Assembly (NCBI RefSeq): GCF_030363035.1
Contig: NZ_JAUCMN010000001.1
Coordinates: 124,001-188,000, forward strand
Source of the DNA: Curtobacterium caseinilyticum
Lineage (GTDB): Bacteria > Actinomycetota > Actinomycetes > Actinomycetales > Microbacteriaceae
Direction of reading: 5' to 3'
Length of the DNA: 64,000 bases
Positions 17,887-25,949 of this stretch are shown piece by piece. The position numbers and the translations under genes are program-made. The stretch's first letter is position 1. The number at the start of each line of letters is the position of its first letter. The notes under the pieces are model-generated. The model ran no database searches. It was not told the DNA's origin and saw only the letters and a list, made by a program, of their open reading frames with translations.

Positions 17887-19638
17887 GTGGCACGATCGAC
17901 ACCCGTCAAGAAGGCGCTGCGCTCGCTCACCTGGTTGGTGATCATCATGGCCGCCCTGGCAGGCCTGAACACCGCTGCGTCGGTGCTCGCTGCCAACAGC
18001 AAGGACGACACCGACAAGTGGTTCGCCGGCGCGAGCTGGGTCCCCGAGCTGGCGCTCGACCTGCAGGGCGGCACGCAGCTGACCCTCGCGGCGCAGAACA
18101 CCGAGGGCGGGTCGGTCACCTCGCAGCAGTTGAACCAGGCGGTCAACATCATCCGCCAGCGCATCAACGCGACCGGCGTCTCCGAGTCCCAGATCAACAC
18201 CCAGGGCACGAACAACATCGTCGTGTCGATCCCGGGCAAGCCCGACAAGGCGACGATCGACCGGATCGAGGCCGCGGCGAAGCTGACCTTCCGCCCGGTG
18301 CTCTACACCGAGGCCGCGACCGACTCCGCCGTCGGTGGGTCCGCATCCGCTTCGGCGTCACCGACGCCGTACTCGCCGCCCGCGTCGCTGCAGTCGACGC
18401 CGAGCGCGAAGCCGACGAACGGCAGCGACCTGTCGCAGGTCACGCCCGCACTGCAGGACCTCTACACGAACTACAACTGCAAGGCGCCGGACGACGTCAC
18501 GACGGCTCCCGACGACGAACCCCTCGTCACCTGTGACCAGGACGGCGCCGCCAAGTACATCCTCGGCCCGGTCGAGGTCTCCGGGTCCGGCATCAGCAAC
18601 GCGACCTCGGGCCTCGCCACCGACTCACAGGGCGCGACGACCGGGCAGTGGGCCGTCAACCTGACGTTCAAGGGCAAGAGCTCGGACGACTTCCGCGACG
18701 TCACCAGCCGGCTCGTCAAGCTCCAGCCGCCGCAGAACCAGTTCGCGATCGTCCTCGACGGCACCGTCATCACGGCGCCGGCGTCGAACGCCGCGATCAC
18801 CAACGGCAAGGCGCAGATCACGGGCAACTTCACCGCCGAGTCGTCGAAGACCCTGGCTGACCAGCTGAAGTACGGTGCCCTGCCGATCAACTTCCAGGTG
18901 CAGTCGAACGAGAACATCTCGGCGACGCTCGGCACCGCGCAGCTCGTCGGCGGTCTCGTCGCCGGTCTGATCGGCCTGATCCTCGTCGTGATCTACTCGG
19001 TCATCCAGTACCGGGCACTGGCCTTCGTCACGGTCCTGTCGCTCGGTGTCGCCGCGGTGCTCACCTACCTGGTCATCGCGATCATGTCGTGGCGCGTCGA
19101 CTACCGGCTGTCGCTCGCCGGCGTCGCCGGTCTGATCGTCGCGATCGGCATCACGGCGGACTCGTTCATCGTCTACTTCGAACGCATCCGTGACGAACTG
19201 CGCGACGGCCGCGGCCTCGAGAGCGCCGTCGAGTCCGGCTGGAAGCGGGCGCTCCGCACGATCCTGGCGTCCGACTCGATCAACTTCCTCGCGGCGGTCG
19301 TGCTCTACATCCTCGCGGTCAGCGACGTGAAGGGCTTCGCGTTCACGCTGCTCCTCACCACCCTGATCGACGTCGTCGTGGTCGTGCTGTTCACGCACCC
19401 GATGATGCAGCTCATCGCCCGCAGCCGGTTCTTCGGCGAGGGGCACAAGTTCAGCGGACTCGATCCGTCCGCCCTCGGCGCGGTCTACCGCGGTCGCGCG
19501 CAGTTCCGCGCGCCGGTCGTGGACGGCAAGCGTCAGCGCAGCGCGGGGGAGGCCCAGCGCCGCCAGACGATCGCAGAGCGGAAGGCCCAGCAGGCCTCCG
19601 GCGACAACGGCTCCACGCCGGACGGGAAGGACGACTGA
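17887..19638 (+). CDS. secD: Protein translocase subunit SecD
   Basis: A 583-residue RND-family protein that uses the proton gradient to help pull exported proteins across the membrane. The first span near the N-terminus is followed by ELALDLQGGTQLTLAAQ, the P1 domain (VNIIRQRINATGVSESQI), a head region with a Ser/Ala/Pro-rich insertion (about residues 140-185), then five C-terminal spans with the GITADSFIVYFERIRDELRDG block. A basic tail of about 60 residues follows the last span. GTG start at 17887; secF begins on the last base of its stop codon. Confidence 0.94.
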   Translation: MARSTPVKKALRSLTWLVIIMAALAGLNTAASVLAANSKDDTDKWFAGASWVPELALDLQGGTQLTLAAQNTEGGSVTSQQLNQAVNIIRQRINATGVSESQINTQGTNNIVVSIPGKPDKATIDRIEAAAKLTFRPVLYTEAATDSAVGGSASASASPTPYSPPASLQSTPSAKPTNGSDLSQVTPALQDLYTNYNCKAPDDVTTAPDDEPLVTCDQDGAAKYILGPVEVSGSGISNATSGLATDSQGATTGQWAVNLTFKGKSSDDFRDVTSRLVKLQPPQNQFAIVLDGTVITAPASNAAITNGKAQITGNFTAESSKTLADQLKYGALPINFQVQSNENISATLGTAQLVGGLVAGLIGLILVVIYSVIQYRALAFVTVLSLGVAAVLTYLVIAIMSWRVDYRLSLAGVAGLIVAIGITADSFIVYFERIRDELRDGRGLESAVESGWKRALRTILASDSINFLAAVVLYILAVSDVKGFAFTLLLTTLIDVVVVVLFTHPMMQLIARSRFFGEGHKFSGLDPSALGAVYRGRAQFRAPVVDGKRQRSAGEAQRRQTIAERKAQQASGDNGSTPDGKDD

Positions 19639-20642
19639 TGGCCAGCTTCAGCCAGTTCGGCAGCGACCTCTACACGGGCAAGCGCTCCTACGACATCGTC
19701 GGGCGTCGGAAGACCTGGTACCTCATCGCGCTCATCGCGATCGTGGTGTCCCTCGCGGTGCCGTGGCTCCGCGGCGGCTACCACCTCGGCATCGAGTTCA
19801 CGGGCGGGTCCGAGTTCACCATCTCGGACGCGAAGGACCTCGACCAGTCGATCGCGACGCGCACGGTCGAGTCGATCGTCCCTGAGGGCATCCCGCGGGT
19901 CTCGCAGGTCGGGCAGGACGGCATCCGCGTCCAGACCGAGCAGCTGACCGATCGTGAGACCACCGAGGTGCAGGACGCCCTGGCCGAGGCGTACGGCGTC
20001 TCCGAGGACCAGGTCGCGTCGACGTACATCGGTGCCACCTGGGGTGCGGACGTCCTCGCGCAGGCGATCCGCGGACTCGTCATCTTCCTCGCCCTTGCCG
20101 CGGTGGTCATGGCCGTGTACTTCCGCACGTGGAAGATGTCCGTCTCCGCGATGGCCGCCCTGCTCCACGACCTGCTCATCACCGCCGGTGTCTACGGCAT
20201 CGTCGGGCTCGAGGTCACCCCGGCCGCGGTCATCGGCTTCCTGACCATCCTCGGCTACTCGCTGTACGACACCGTCGTGGTCTTCGACAAGGTGCGGGAG
20301 AACACCGCGCAGGAGTCGCACCGCACCTTCGTGCAGTCGGTCAACCTCGCCGTCAACCAGACCCTCGTGCGCTCGATCAACACGTCGGTGGTCGCACTGC
20401 TCCCGGTCGCGGCGATCCTGTTCATCGGCTCGTACGTGCTCGGCGCGGGCACGTTGCGGGACATCTCCCTCGCGCTGTTCATCGGCATCATCGTCGGCAC
20501 CTACTCGACGATCTTCATCGCGTCGCCGATGTACGCCCACCTGCGCGAGAACGAGCCCAAGGTCAAGGAGGCCGACGCGAAGAAGACGCGTGCGGCCGAG
20601 AAGCGTCAGCGCGAGGTCGACGCCGCGGCCGAGGTCGCCTGA
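19638..20642 (+). CDS. secF: Protein translocase subunit SecF
   Basis: A 334-residue partner of SecD with six spans. It has the N-terminal SYDIVGRRKTWYLIALIAI, GIEFTGGSEFTI, the P4 region, and the C-terminal GYSLYDTVVVFDKVRENT and INTSVVALLPVAAILFIGS blocks that define the family. A charged Lys/Arg/Glu tail follows the last span. It is coupled to secD upstream and the rhodanese downstream by single-base TGATG overlaps. Confidence 0.95.
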   Translation: MASFSQFGSDLYTGKRSYDIVGRRKTWYLIALIAIVVSLAVPWLRGGYHLGIEFTGGSEFTISDAKDLDQSIATRTVESIVPEGIPRVSQVGQDGIRVQTEQLTDRETTEVQDALAEAYGVSEDQVASTYIGATWGADVLAQAIRGLVIFLALAAVVMAVYFRTWKMSVSAMAALLHDLLITAGVYGIVGLEVTPAAVIGFLTILGYSLYDTVVVFDKVRENTAQESHRTFVQSVNLAVNQTLVRSINTSVVALLPVAAILFIGSYVLGAGTLRDISLALFIGIIVGTYSTIFIASPMYAHLRENEPKVKEADAKKTRAAEKRQREVDAAAEVA

Positions 20643-21019
20643 TGGCGATCGAGGTGCACGACGTCGACGTCGCCGAGGCGCGCCGTCGCCTCGATGCGGG
20701 TGCCCGGCTGTTCGACGTGCGCGAGCAGGGGGAGTGGGACGACGTCCACGCGCCCGAGGCCACCCTCGTGCCGATGTCGGAGCTCGTCGCACGCTGGCAG
20801 GAGATCGACGGGGGCGACCAGCCCGCGATCGTCGTCTGCCACTCCGGGGCGCGGTCGGCCCGGGTGGTCGCCGCCCTCGAGCAGTCGGGGGTGCCCGCGG
20901 TCAACCTGACCGGCGGCATGGTCGCGTGGGAGCAGGCGGGCCAGCCCGTCGTGCACGGCGGCGCAGCCGACGGTGCCCACGGACACGACGCCCACGGCGA
21001 ACCGCGTCACGAGCACTGA
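20642..21019 (+). CDS. Rhodanese-domain protein with His-rich tail
   Basis: A 125-residue single rhodanese domain. The fold marks are ARLFDVREQGEWDDVHAPEA and the active-site loop VVCHSGARSARV, whose Cys would carry the persulfide; LTGGMVAWEQAGQPVV closes the domain. The last ~20 residues hold six His plus Asp/Glu (AHGHDAHGEPRHEH), which could bind metal. It starts on the last base of the secF stop, so it is made together with SecDF, an unexplained but clear coupling. Sulfur transfer is inferred from the intact Cys only. Confidence 0.85.
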   Translation: MAIEVHDVDVAEARRRLDAGARLFDVREQGEWDDVHAPEATLVPMSELVARWQEIDGGDQPAIVVCHSGARSARVVAALEQSGVPAVNLTGGMVAWEQAGQPVVHGGAADGAHGHDAHGEPRHEH

Positions 21020-21030
21020 CCGGACACGCG

Positions 21031-21036
21031 TAGGCT
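21031..21036 (+). promoter_or_regulatory. Candidate -10 box for rel
   Basis: TAGGCT just after the rhodanese stop, 40 bases before the rel ATG. The leader would carry the GGAGG ribosome site. Confidence 0.4.
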
Positions 21037-21076
21037 TGCCGGACCGTACCCGGACAGCGGTCGCAGGAGGCGCACC

Positions 21077-23434
21077 ATGACGGACACCCGTGAGTCCTCG
21101 CCGCAGAACGCATCGACGCAGGGCGCCCCGGTGCCCAGCGCGAGCCGTCCCGGTTCCGCGCCACGTCCCTCCAGTCCGTTGAACGCAACGACCACCGGGA
21201 ACCTCGGATCCCTGCGGTCGCTGCTGCCGCGCCTGTTCTCGCGGGCGCAGCCCGCCGGTGCCGTGGACACGCTCATCCGGACGGTTCGTTCGCACCACCC
21301 GAAGGCCGACGTCACGCTCATCGAGCGGGCGTACTCGGTGGCGGAGCGCGCGCACGACGGGCAGAAGCGCAAGTCGGGGGAGCCGTACATCACGCACCCC
21401 GTCGCGGTCGCGCAGATCCTCGCCGACCTCGGCATCGGCACGATCACCATCGCCGCGGCGCTCCTGCACGACACCGTCGAGGACACCGACTACCAGCTCG
21501 ACGAGCTGCGTGCCGACTTCGGCGACGAGATCGCGATGCTCGTCGACGGCGTCACCAAGCTCGACAAGGTCAAGTACGGCGACAGCGCCCAGGCCGAGAC
21601 CGTCCGCAAGATGGTCATCGCGATGTCCAAGGACATCCGTGTCCTGGTCATCAAGCTCGCCGACCGTCTGCACAACGCCCGCACATGGGGCTTCGTCGAG
21701 TCCGCCTCCGCCACGCGCAAGGCGAAGGAGACGCTCGAGATCTACGCGCCGCTCGCACACCGGCTCGGCATCCAGATGATCAAGCTGGAGCTCGAGGACC
21801 TGTCGTTCGCGGTGCTGCACCCCAAGCTCTACGTCGAGATCGACAGCCTGGTCAAGGAACGCCAGCCGAAGCGCGAGCAGTTCGTGCAGAACGTCATCGG
21901 CACGCTCAAGAAGGACCTGAAGGCCGCGAAGGTCCGCGGCGAGGTCATGGGACGGCCGAAGCAGTACTACTCGATCTACCAGAAGATGATCGTCCGCGGG
22001 CGCGAGTTCGACGAGATCTACGACCTGGTCGGCATCCGGGTCCTCGTGCCGACGGTGCGCGACTGCTACGCGATGCTCGGTTCGGTGCACGCGCGCTGGA
22101 CGCCGCTGCCCGGCCGCTTCAAGGACTACATCGCGACGCCGAAGTTCAACCTGTACCAGTCGCTGCACACCACCGTGCTCGGCCCACAGGGCCGTGCGGT
22201 CGAGATCCAGATCCGCACGCACGAGATGCACCAGCGCGCCGAGTTCGGCGTCGCCGCACACTGGAAGTACAAGCAGCGTGCCGCCGGACGGGATGCCGAC
22301 ACGGTGACGTCCACCGACGACCAGGACATGGCGTGGCTCGCGCACATCACCGACTGGCAGGCCGAGACGAGCGATCCGGGGGAGTTCCTCGACTCGCTGC
22401 GCTACGAGATCGGCGCGAAGGAGACCTACGTCTTCACCCCGCAGGGCAAGGTCATCGGCCTGCCCGCCGGCGCGACTCCCGTCGACTTCGCCTACGCCGT
22501 GCACACCGAGATCGGGCACCGCACGATGGGTGCCAAGGTGAACGGGCGGCTCGTGCCGCTCGAGAGCACGCTGTCGAGTGGTGACGTCGTCGAGATCTTC
22601 ACGTCGAAGAACCCCGACTCCGGCCCGAGTCAGGACTGGCTGACCTTCGTGCGCAGCCCGCGGGCGCGCAACAAGATCAAGCAGTGGTTCACGAAGGAGC
22701 GCCGCGAAGAGGCGATCGAGCAGGGCCGTGACGCGATCGCCCGGGCGATGCGCAAGCAGAACCTGCCGCTGCAGCGCATCATGAGCCAGGACTCGATCGC
22801 CGAGGTCGCCTCGTCGATGCGGTACGACGACGTCTCGGCGCTCTACGCCGCCGTCGGCGAGGGCCACGTCTCGACGCAGTCCGTGATCGAGAAGGTGCTC
22901 GGCAACGTCCAGGCCGAGACGGAGACCGACGAGCCCGAGCTCGCCTTCCCGCGCCAGGTCACGAGCCGCCAGCTCCGGAACAGCGACAGCGGTGTGCTCG
23001 TCCGCGGGGCGCCGGACATCCTGGTGAAGCTCGCGAAGTGCTGCACGCCTGTACCCGGCGACCAGATCGTCGGCTTCATCACCCGTGGGCAGGGCGTCTC
23101 GGTCCACCAGGCGTCGTGCACGAACGTCAAGTCGCTGATGAACGAGCCGGACCGGATGATCGAGGTCGAGTGGGCCCCGTCGTCGAAGTCGGTGTTCCTC
23201 GTGCAGATCCAGATCGAGGCGCTCGATCGCTCCGGGCTGCTCAGCGACGTGACCCGTGTGCTCACGGACCACCACGTGAACATCCTGTCGGCGACGGTGT
23301 CGACGTCCTCCGACCGGCTGGCGCTCAGTCGGTTCGTGTTCGAGATGGGCGACACGACGCACCTCGACCGGGTGCTCAACGCGGTGCGCCGGATCGACGC
23401 GGTCTACGACGTCTACCGGGTCAGCGCGGGTTGA
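21077..23434 (+). CDS. rel: Bifunctional (p)ppGpp synthetase/hydrolase, Rel type
   Basis: A 785-residue RSH enzyme of the long actinobacterial type. After a disordered N-terminus of about 60 residues come the hydrolase HD domain (AHDGQKRKSGEPYITHPVAV, ALLHDTVEDTDY), the synthetase domain (GRPKQYYSIYQKMIVRGREF, YDLVGIRVLV), TGS (ETYVFTPQGKVIGLPAGATP), the zinc-finger region (LAKCCTPVPGDQIVGFITRG) and the ACT domain. The HD motif is intact, so both synthesis and breakdown of the alarmone are expected. Start ATG 21077 follows GGAGG. Its last 14 bases overlap the end of the convergent AbiEi-like gene. Confidence 0.95.
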   Translation: MTDTRESSPQNASTQGAPVPSASRPGSAPRPSSPLNATTTGNLGSLRSLLPRLFSRAQPAGAVDTLIRTVRSHHPKADVTLIERAYSVAERAHDGQKRKSGEPYITHPVAVAQILADLGIGTITIAAALLHDTVEDTDYQLDELRADFGDEIAMLVDGVTKLDKVKYGDSAQAETVRKMVIAMSKDIRVLVIKLADRLHNARTWGFVESASATRKAKETLEIYAPLAHRLGIQMIKLELEDLSFAVLHPKLYVEIDSLVKERQPKREQFVQNVIGTLKKDLKAAKVRGEVMGRPKQYYSIYQKMIVRGREFDEIYDLVGIRVLVPTVRDCYAMLGSVHARWTPLPGRFKDYIATPKFNLYQSLHTTVLGPQGRAVEIQIRTHEMHQRAEFGVAAHWKYKQRAAGRDADTVTSTDDQDMAWLAHITDWQAETSDPGEFLDSLRYEIGAKETYVFTPQGKVIGLPAGATPVDFAYAVHTEIGHRTMGAKVNGRLVPLESTLSSGDVVEIFTSKNPDSGPSQDWLTFVRSPRARNKIKQWFTKERREEAIEQGRDAIARAMRKQNLPLQRIMSQDSIAEVASSMRYDDVSALYAAVGEGHVSTQSVIEKVLGNVQAETETDEPELAFPRQVTSRQLRNSDSGVLVRGAPDILVKLAKCCTPVPGDQIVGFITRGQGVSVHQASCTNVKSLMNEPDRMIEVEWAPSSKSVFLVQIQIEALDRSGLLSDVTRVLTDHHVNILSATVSTSSDRLALSRFVFEMGDTTHLDRVLNAVRRIDAVYDVYRVSAG

Positions 23435-23972
23435 GCGTCGTCACCCGGTCGAAGCGCCGGGCGGCCTGACGCGCCATCGGGATCGTGCCGAGCGCGTCGA
23501 GGCGCGCCCGGACATCGCCGGCGGAGACGACACCGGCGCCGAGCAGACCCTGCAGGGCGGTGATCGCGCCCGGCTCGGACGTCCCGGGCGCTCGGAGCAG
23601 GTCGACGGCGGTCCGCAGTGGCGTCGTGACACGCACGCCGTCCAGGTCGACGACGTCGCTCGGGTCGAGGCGCACCTCGCGCAGCCGGACGTCGGCGTCG
23701 ACCCGCACCCGGATGGTCGGGGGGATGCTCACCTCCGACACGGCCGGCGGACGCGAGGTCCCTCCCCAGATCCACGCAGCCGAGCGACCGCTCGCGACCA
23801 GGCGTCGGTCGGGTAGGCCCCACGCGTGTGCTGCGGCTCGGAGCGCGGGGAGCTGTGGTTCGGCAGGGGAGGCCCAGCACTGCCCGACGGGGACGAGCTC
23901 GCCGGCGAGCACCGCGGCGCGCAGTTCCGCCTCCGGCCAGTCGTCGCTGGTCAGCAGGTGGGGCGACGGCAT
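23421..23972 (-). CDS. AbiEi antitoxin-like protein (orphan)
   Basis: A 183-residue cytoplasmic protein. The middle and end (LREVRLDPSDVVDLDGVRVT, then TPLRTAVDLLRAPG) match the pattern seen in actinobacterial AbiEi-like/DUF559-associated proteins, where an N-terminal wing (DDWPEAELRAAVLAGELVPV) precedes this module. No AbiEii-type nucleotidyltransferase toxin gene lies next to it, so a toxin-antitoxin role is unproven. The ATG at 23972 has a CAGGAT hexamer 6 bases upstream and no ribosome site. It overlaps the 3' end of rel on the other strand by 14 bases. Confidence 0.6.
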   Translation of the reverse strand: MPSPHLLTSDDWPEAELRAAVLAGELVPVGQCWASPAEPQLPALRAAAHAWGLPDRRLVASGRSAAWIWGGTSRPPAVSEVSIPPTIRVRVDADVRLREVRLDPSDVVDLDGVRVTTPLRTAVDLLRAPGTSEPGAITALQGLLGAGVVSAGDVRARLDALGTIPMARQAARRFDRVTTLNPR

Positions 23973-23978
23973 CCCGCC

Positions 23979-23984
23979 ATCCTG
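23979..23984 (-). promoter_or_regulatory. Candidate -10 box, leaderless, for the AbiEi-like gene
   Basis: On the minus strand CAGGAT ends 6 bases before the ATG at 23972. Confidence 0.35.
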
Positions 23985-24115
23985 CCGGACACCCCACTCC
24001 GCCGCCCGGCCCTGTGGAGAGCGATCACCCTGGGCGACGCCGTCCAGCGCCGGGGCGGTGCAACGGACCAGCCAGCCAGCGGTCCAGCGGCTCAGCGGTT
24101 CCGCAGTCCAGCTGC

Positions 24116-25069
24116 TCAGCGCAGGACGTCGGCGCGGTGCACCAGCGCCGCCGCACCGATGAGCGGACCGTCCTGCGACAGGGCGGTCGGCACGATCCGC
24201 ACCTTCGTCACGAAGCCGAACTCGACGCGTTCGGCAACGGCCTCGCGCGCGTACTCGAACAGGTCCGGCGTCACGTGCGAGAACCCGCCACCGATCGCCA
24301 CGACCTCGAGGTCGACCAGGCTCGTCGCGGCCGCGATCGCCTGCCCGAGGGCACGGCCGCTGCGCCGCACGGCCGCGACCGCGACCGCATCGCCGGCCGC
24401 GTACGCCGCGGACAGCTCCTCGCCCGTGGTGCCGGCGAAGCCCTGACGCTGCGCCCACGCGACGGTCTTCGGGCCGCTGGCGATCGCCTCGAGGCAGCCG
24501 GTGCCGCCGCACGCGCACGGGTCGTCGAAGCCGCCGCACTCGACGTGGCCGATGTGCCCCGCGTTGCCGGTCGGTCCGCTGACGGTGCGGCCGTGCAGGA
24601 TGAGCCCGCCGCCGACGCCCGTCGAGACGATCATGCCCATGACGTGGTCGGACCCCTGCGCAGCGCCCACCCAGTGCTCGGCGAGGGTGATCGCCAGGCC
24701 GTCCATGCGGAGTGTCACGGGCACGCCGTCCGGCACGAGGGCGGCGATGCGGTCGCGCAGCGGGTACCCGCGCCACACCGGCATGTTGAGCGGCGAGACG
24801 AGGCCGTGTTCCTCGTCCACCGGCCCGGCCGAACCGATCCCGACGCCGACCAGGGCGGCGTCGGCGGGCAGCGTGGCGAGCGTCGCGGTGACGACCTCGT
24901 CCACCGCCGCCTGCAGCTCGTCCGAGGTCCGCTGCGGGCCCGTGGGGTGACGGTGCCGTGTCCCGGCCACGACGACGCCCTGGTCGGTCACGAGGGCGGC
25001 TTCGACCTTGGTGCCGCCGAGGTCGACGGCGAGGGCGAGCAGGCTGGACTGCGGTGCGGTGGTGGACAT
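24116..25069 (-). CDS. ROK-family sugar kinase, glucokinase-like
   Basis: A 317-residue ROK kinase. The ATP-binding motif is AVDLGGTKVEAAL at the N-terminus; STGVGGGLILHGRTVSGPTG and the cysteine-rich zinc motif DPCACGGTGCLEAIASG (about residues 165-190) are present, with HIGHVECGG supplying the upstream His. No DNA-binding domain precedes the kinase, so it is an enzyme rather than a ROK repressor. It lies 91 bases after deoC and probably shares its message. Substrate could be glucose or another hexose or amino sugar. Confidence 0.85.
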   Translation of the reverse strand: MSTTAPQSSLLALAVDLGGTKVEAALVTDQGVVVAGTRHRHPTGPQRTSDELQAAVDEVVTATLATLPADAALVGVGIGSAGPVDEEHGLVSPLNMPVWRGYPLRDRIAALVPDGVPVTLRMDGLAITLAEHWVGAAQGSDHVMGMIVSTGVGGGLILHGRTVSGPTGNAGHIGHVECGGFDDPCACGGTGCLEAIASGPKTVAWAQRQGFAGTTGEELSAAYAAGDAVAVAAVRRSGRALGQAIAAATSLVDLEVVAIGGGFSHVTPDLFEYAREAVAERVEFGFVTKVRIVPTALSQDGPLIGAAALVHRADVLR

Positions 25070-25160
25070 GCTCGCTCCGATGCGGCGGTCTGGAGGCTCG
25101 GTGCGGTTCCCGGCGCGCGTCGCGTCCGGTGGGCACCGGCCCGGTGCTGGTTGGGTCGGG

Positions 25161-25907
25161 TCAGTAGGACGAGGAGTCGTCGCCGAGGGCGGACGCGGCC
25201 CCGGTCTCCGCGCGGTGCGCGAGCTCGTCGAGGATGCGGGCCGATGCGCTCGTGCCGATGCGGTTCGCACCGGCCGCGACCATCTCGAGCAGGGTGTCGA
25301 GGCCCCGGACCCCGCCGGACGCCTTCACGCCGGTGTCCGAGCCGACCGTTGCGCGCATCAGGCGGATGTGCTCGACCGTCGCGCCGCCGCCCGCGAACCC
25401 GGTGGAGGTCTTGACGAAGGCCGCCCCTGCGCGCTGGGCAGCGCGCGAGGCCGCCACGACCTCGTCCTCGGTCAGGAACGCGGTCTCGAGGATGACCTTC
25501 ACGACGGTGTCGCCCGCGGCGTCGACGACCGCCCGCACGTCCTGCTCGACGCGGTCCCAGTCGCCCGACTTCGCCGCGCCGACGTTCTGCACCATGTCGA
25601 GCTCGAACGCGCCGTCCGCCAGGGCCTGCAGCGACTCGGCGACCTTCGCGGCGGTGGACGTGGTGCCGTGCGGGAAGCCGATCACCGTGCCGACGCCGAC
25701 CCCGGTCCCCTGCAGGCGCTCCACGGCGTGCGCGACGTCGCTCGGACGGACACAGACGCTGAAGACGCGGTACGCGGCGGCCTCGTCGAGCTGGGCGTCG
25801 ACGTCGGAGCGCGTCAGCTCCGGCTTGAGGATCGCGTGGTCGATGAGGGCCCGCACGGCATCGGCGGTGAGGGCCTTCGGGTCTCCGGGCAGCGCTGCGT
25901 TGTCCAC
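25161..25907 (-). CDS. deoC: Deoxyribose-phosphate aldolase
   Basis: A 248-residue class I aldolase that splits 2-deoxyribose 5-phosphate into acetaldehyde and glyceraldehyde 3-phosphate in nucleoside breakdown. The Schiff-base lysine lies in AAFVKTSTGFAGGGAT, with the second lysine in TGVKASGGVRGLDTL. IGFPHGTT and the early LIDHAILKPELT are typical, and the protein ends in Tyr as in many DeoC enzymes. The GTG at 25907 lies 6 bases after a TAGGCT hexamer. The ROK kinase follows on the same strand. Confidence 0.94.
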   Translation of the reverse strand: MDNAALPGDPKALTADAVRALIDHAILKPELTRSDVDAQLDEAAAYRVFSVCVRPSDVAHAVERLQGTGVGVGTVIGFPHGTTSTAAKVAESLQALADGAFELDMVQNVGAAKSGDWDRVEQDVRAVVDAAGDTVVKVILETAFLTEDEVVAASRAAQRAGAAFVKTSTGFAGGGATVEHIRLMRATVGSDTGVKASGGVRGLDTLLEMVAAGANRIGTSASARILDELAHRAETGAASALGDDSSSY

Positions 25908-25913
25908 CCGGCA

Positions 25914-25919
25914 AGCCTA
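25914..25919 (-). promoter_or_regulatory. Candidate -10 box, leaderless, for deoC
   Basis: Minus-strand TAGGCT ends 6 bases before the deoC GTG; no ribosome site. Confidence 0.5.
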
Positions 25920-25936
25920 CCCGGAGGCGGGACGCG

Positions 25937-25942
25937 TACCGT
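25937..25942 (+). promoter_or_regulatory. Candidate -10 box, leaderless, for the NAD(P)H-binding/DUF2867 gene
   Basis: TACCGT ends 7 bases before the ATG at 25950. It is back to back with the deoC hexamer, only 17 bases apart. Confidence 0.45.
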
Positions 25943-25949
25943 GCCCAGC

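Noticed and set aside
20606..23362. 918-codon frame opposite rhodanese and rel
   Set aside because: Antisense shadow; composition dominated by Arg, Asp, Val, Gly.
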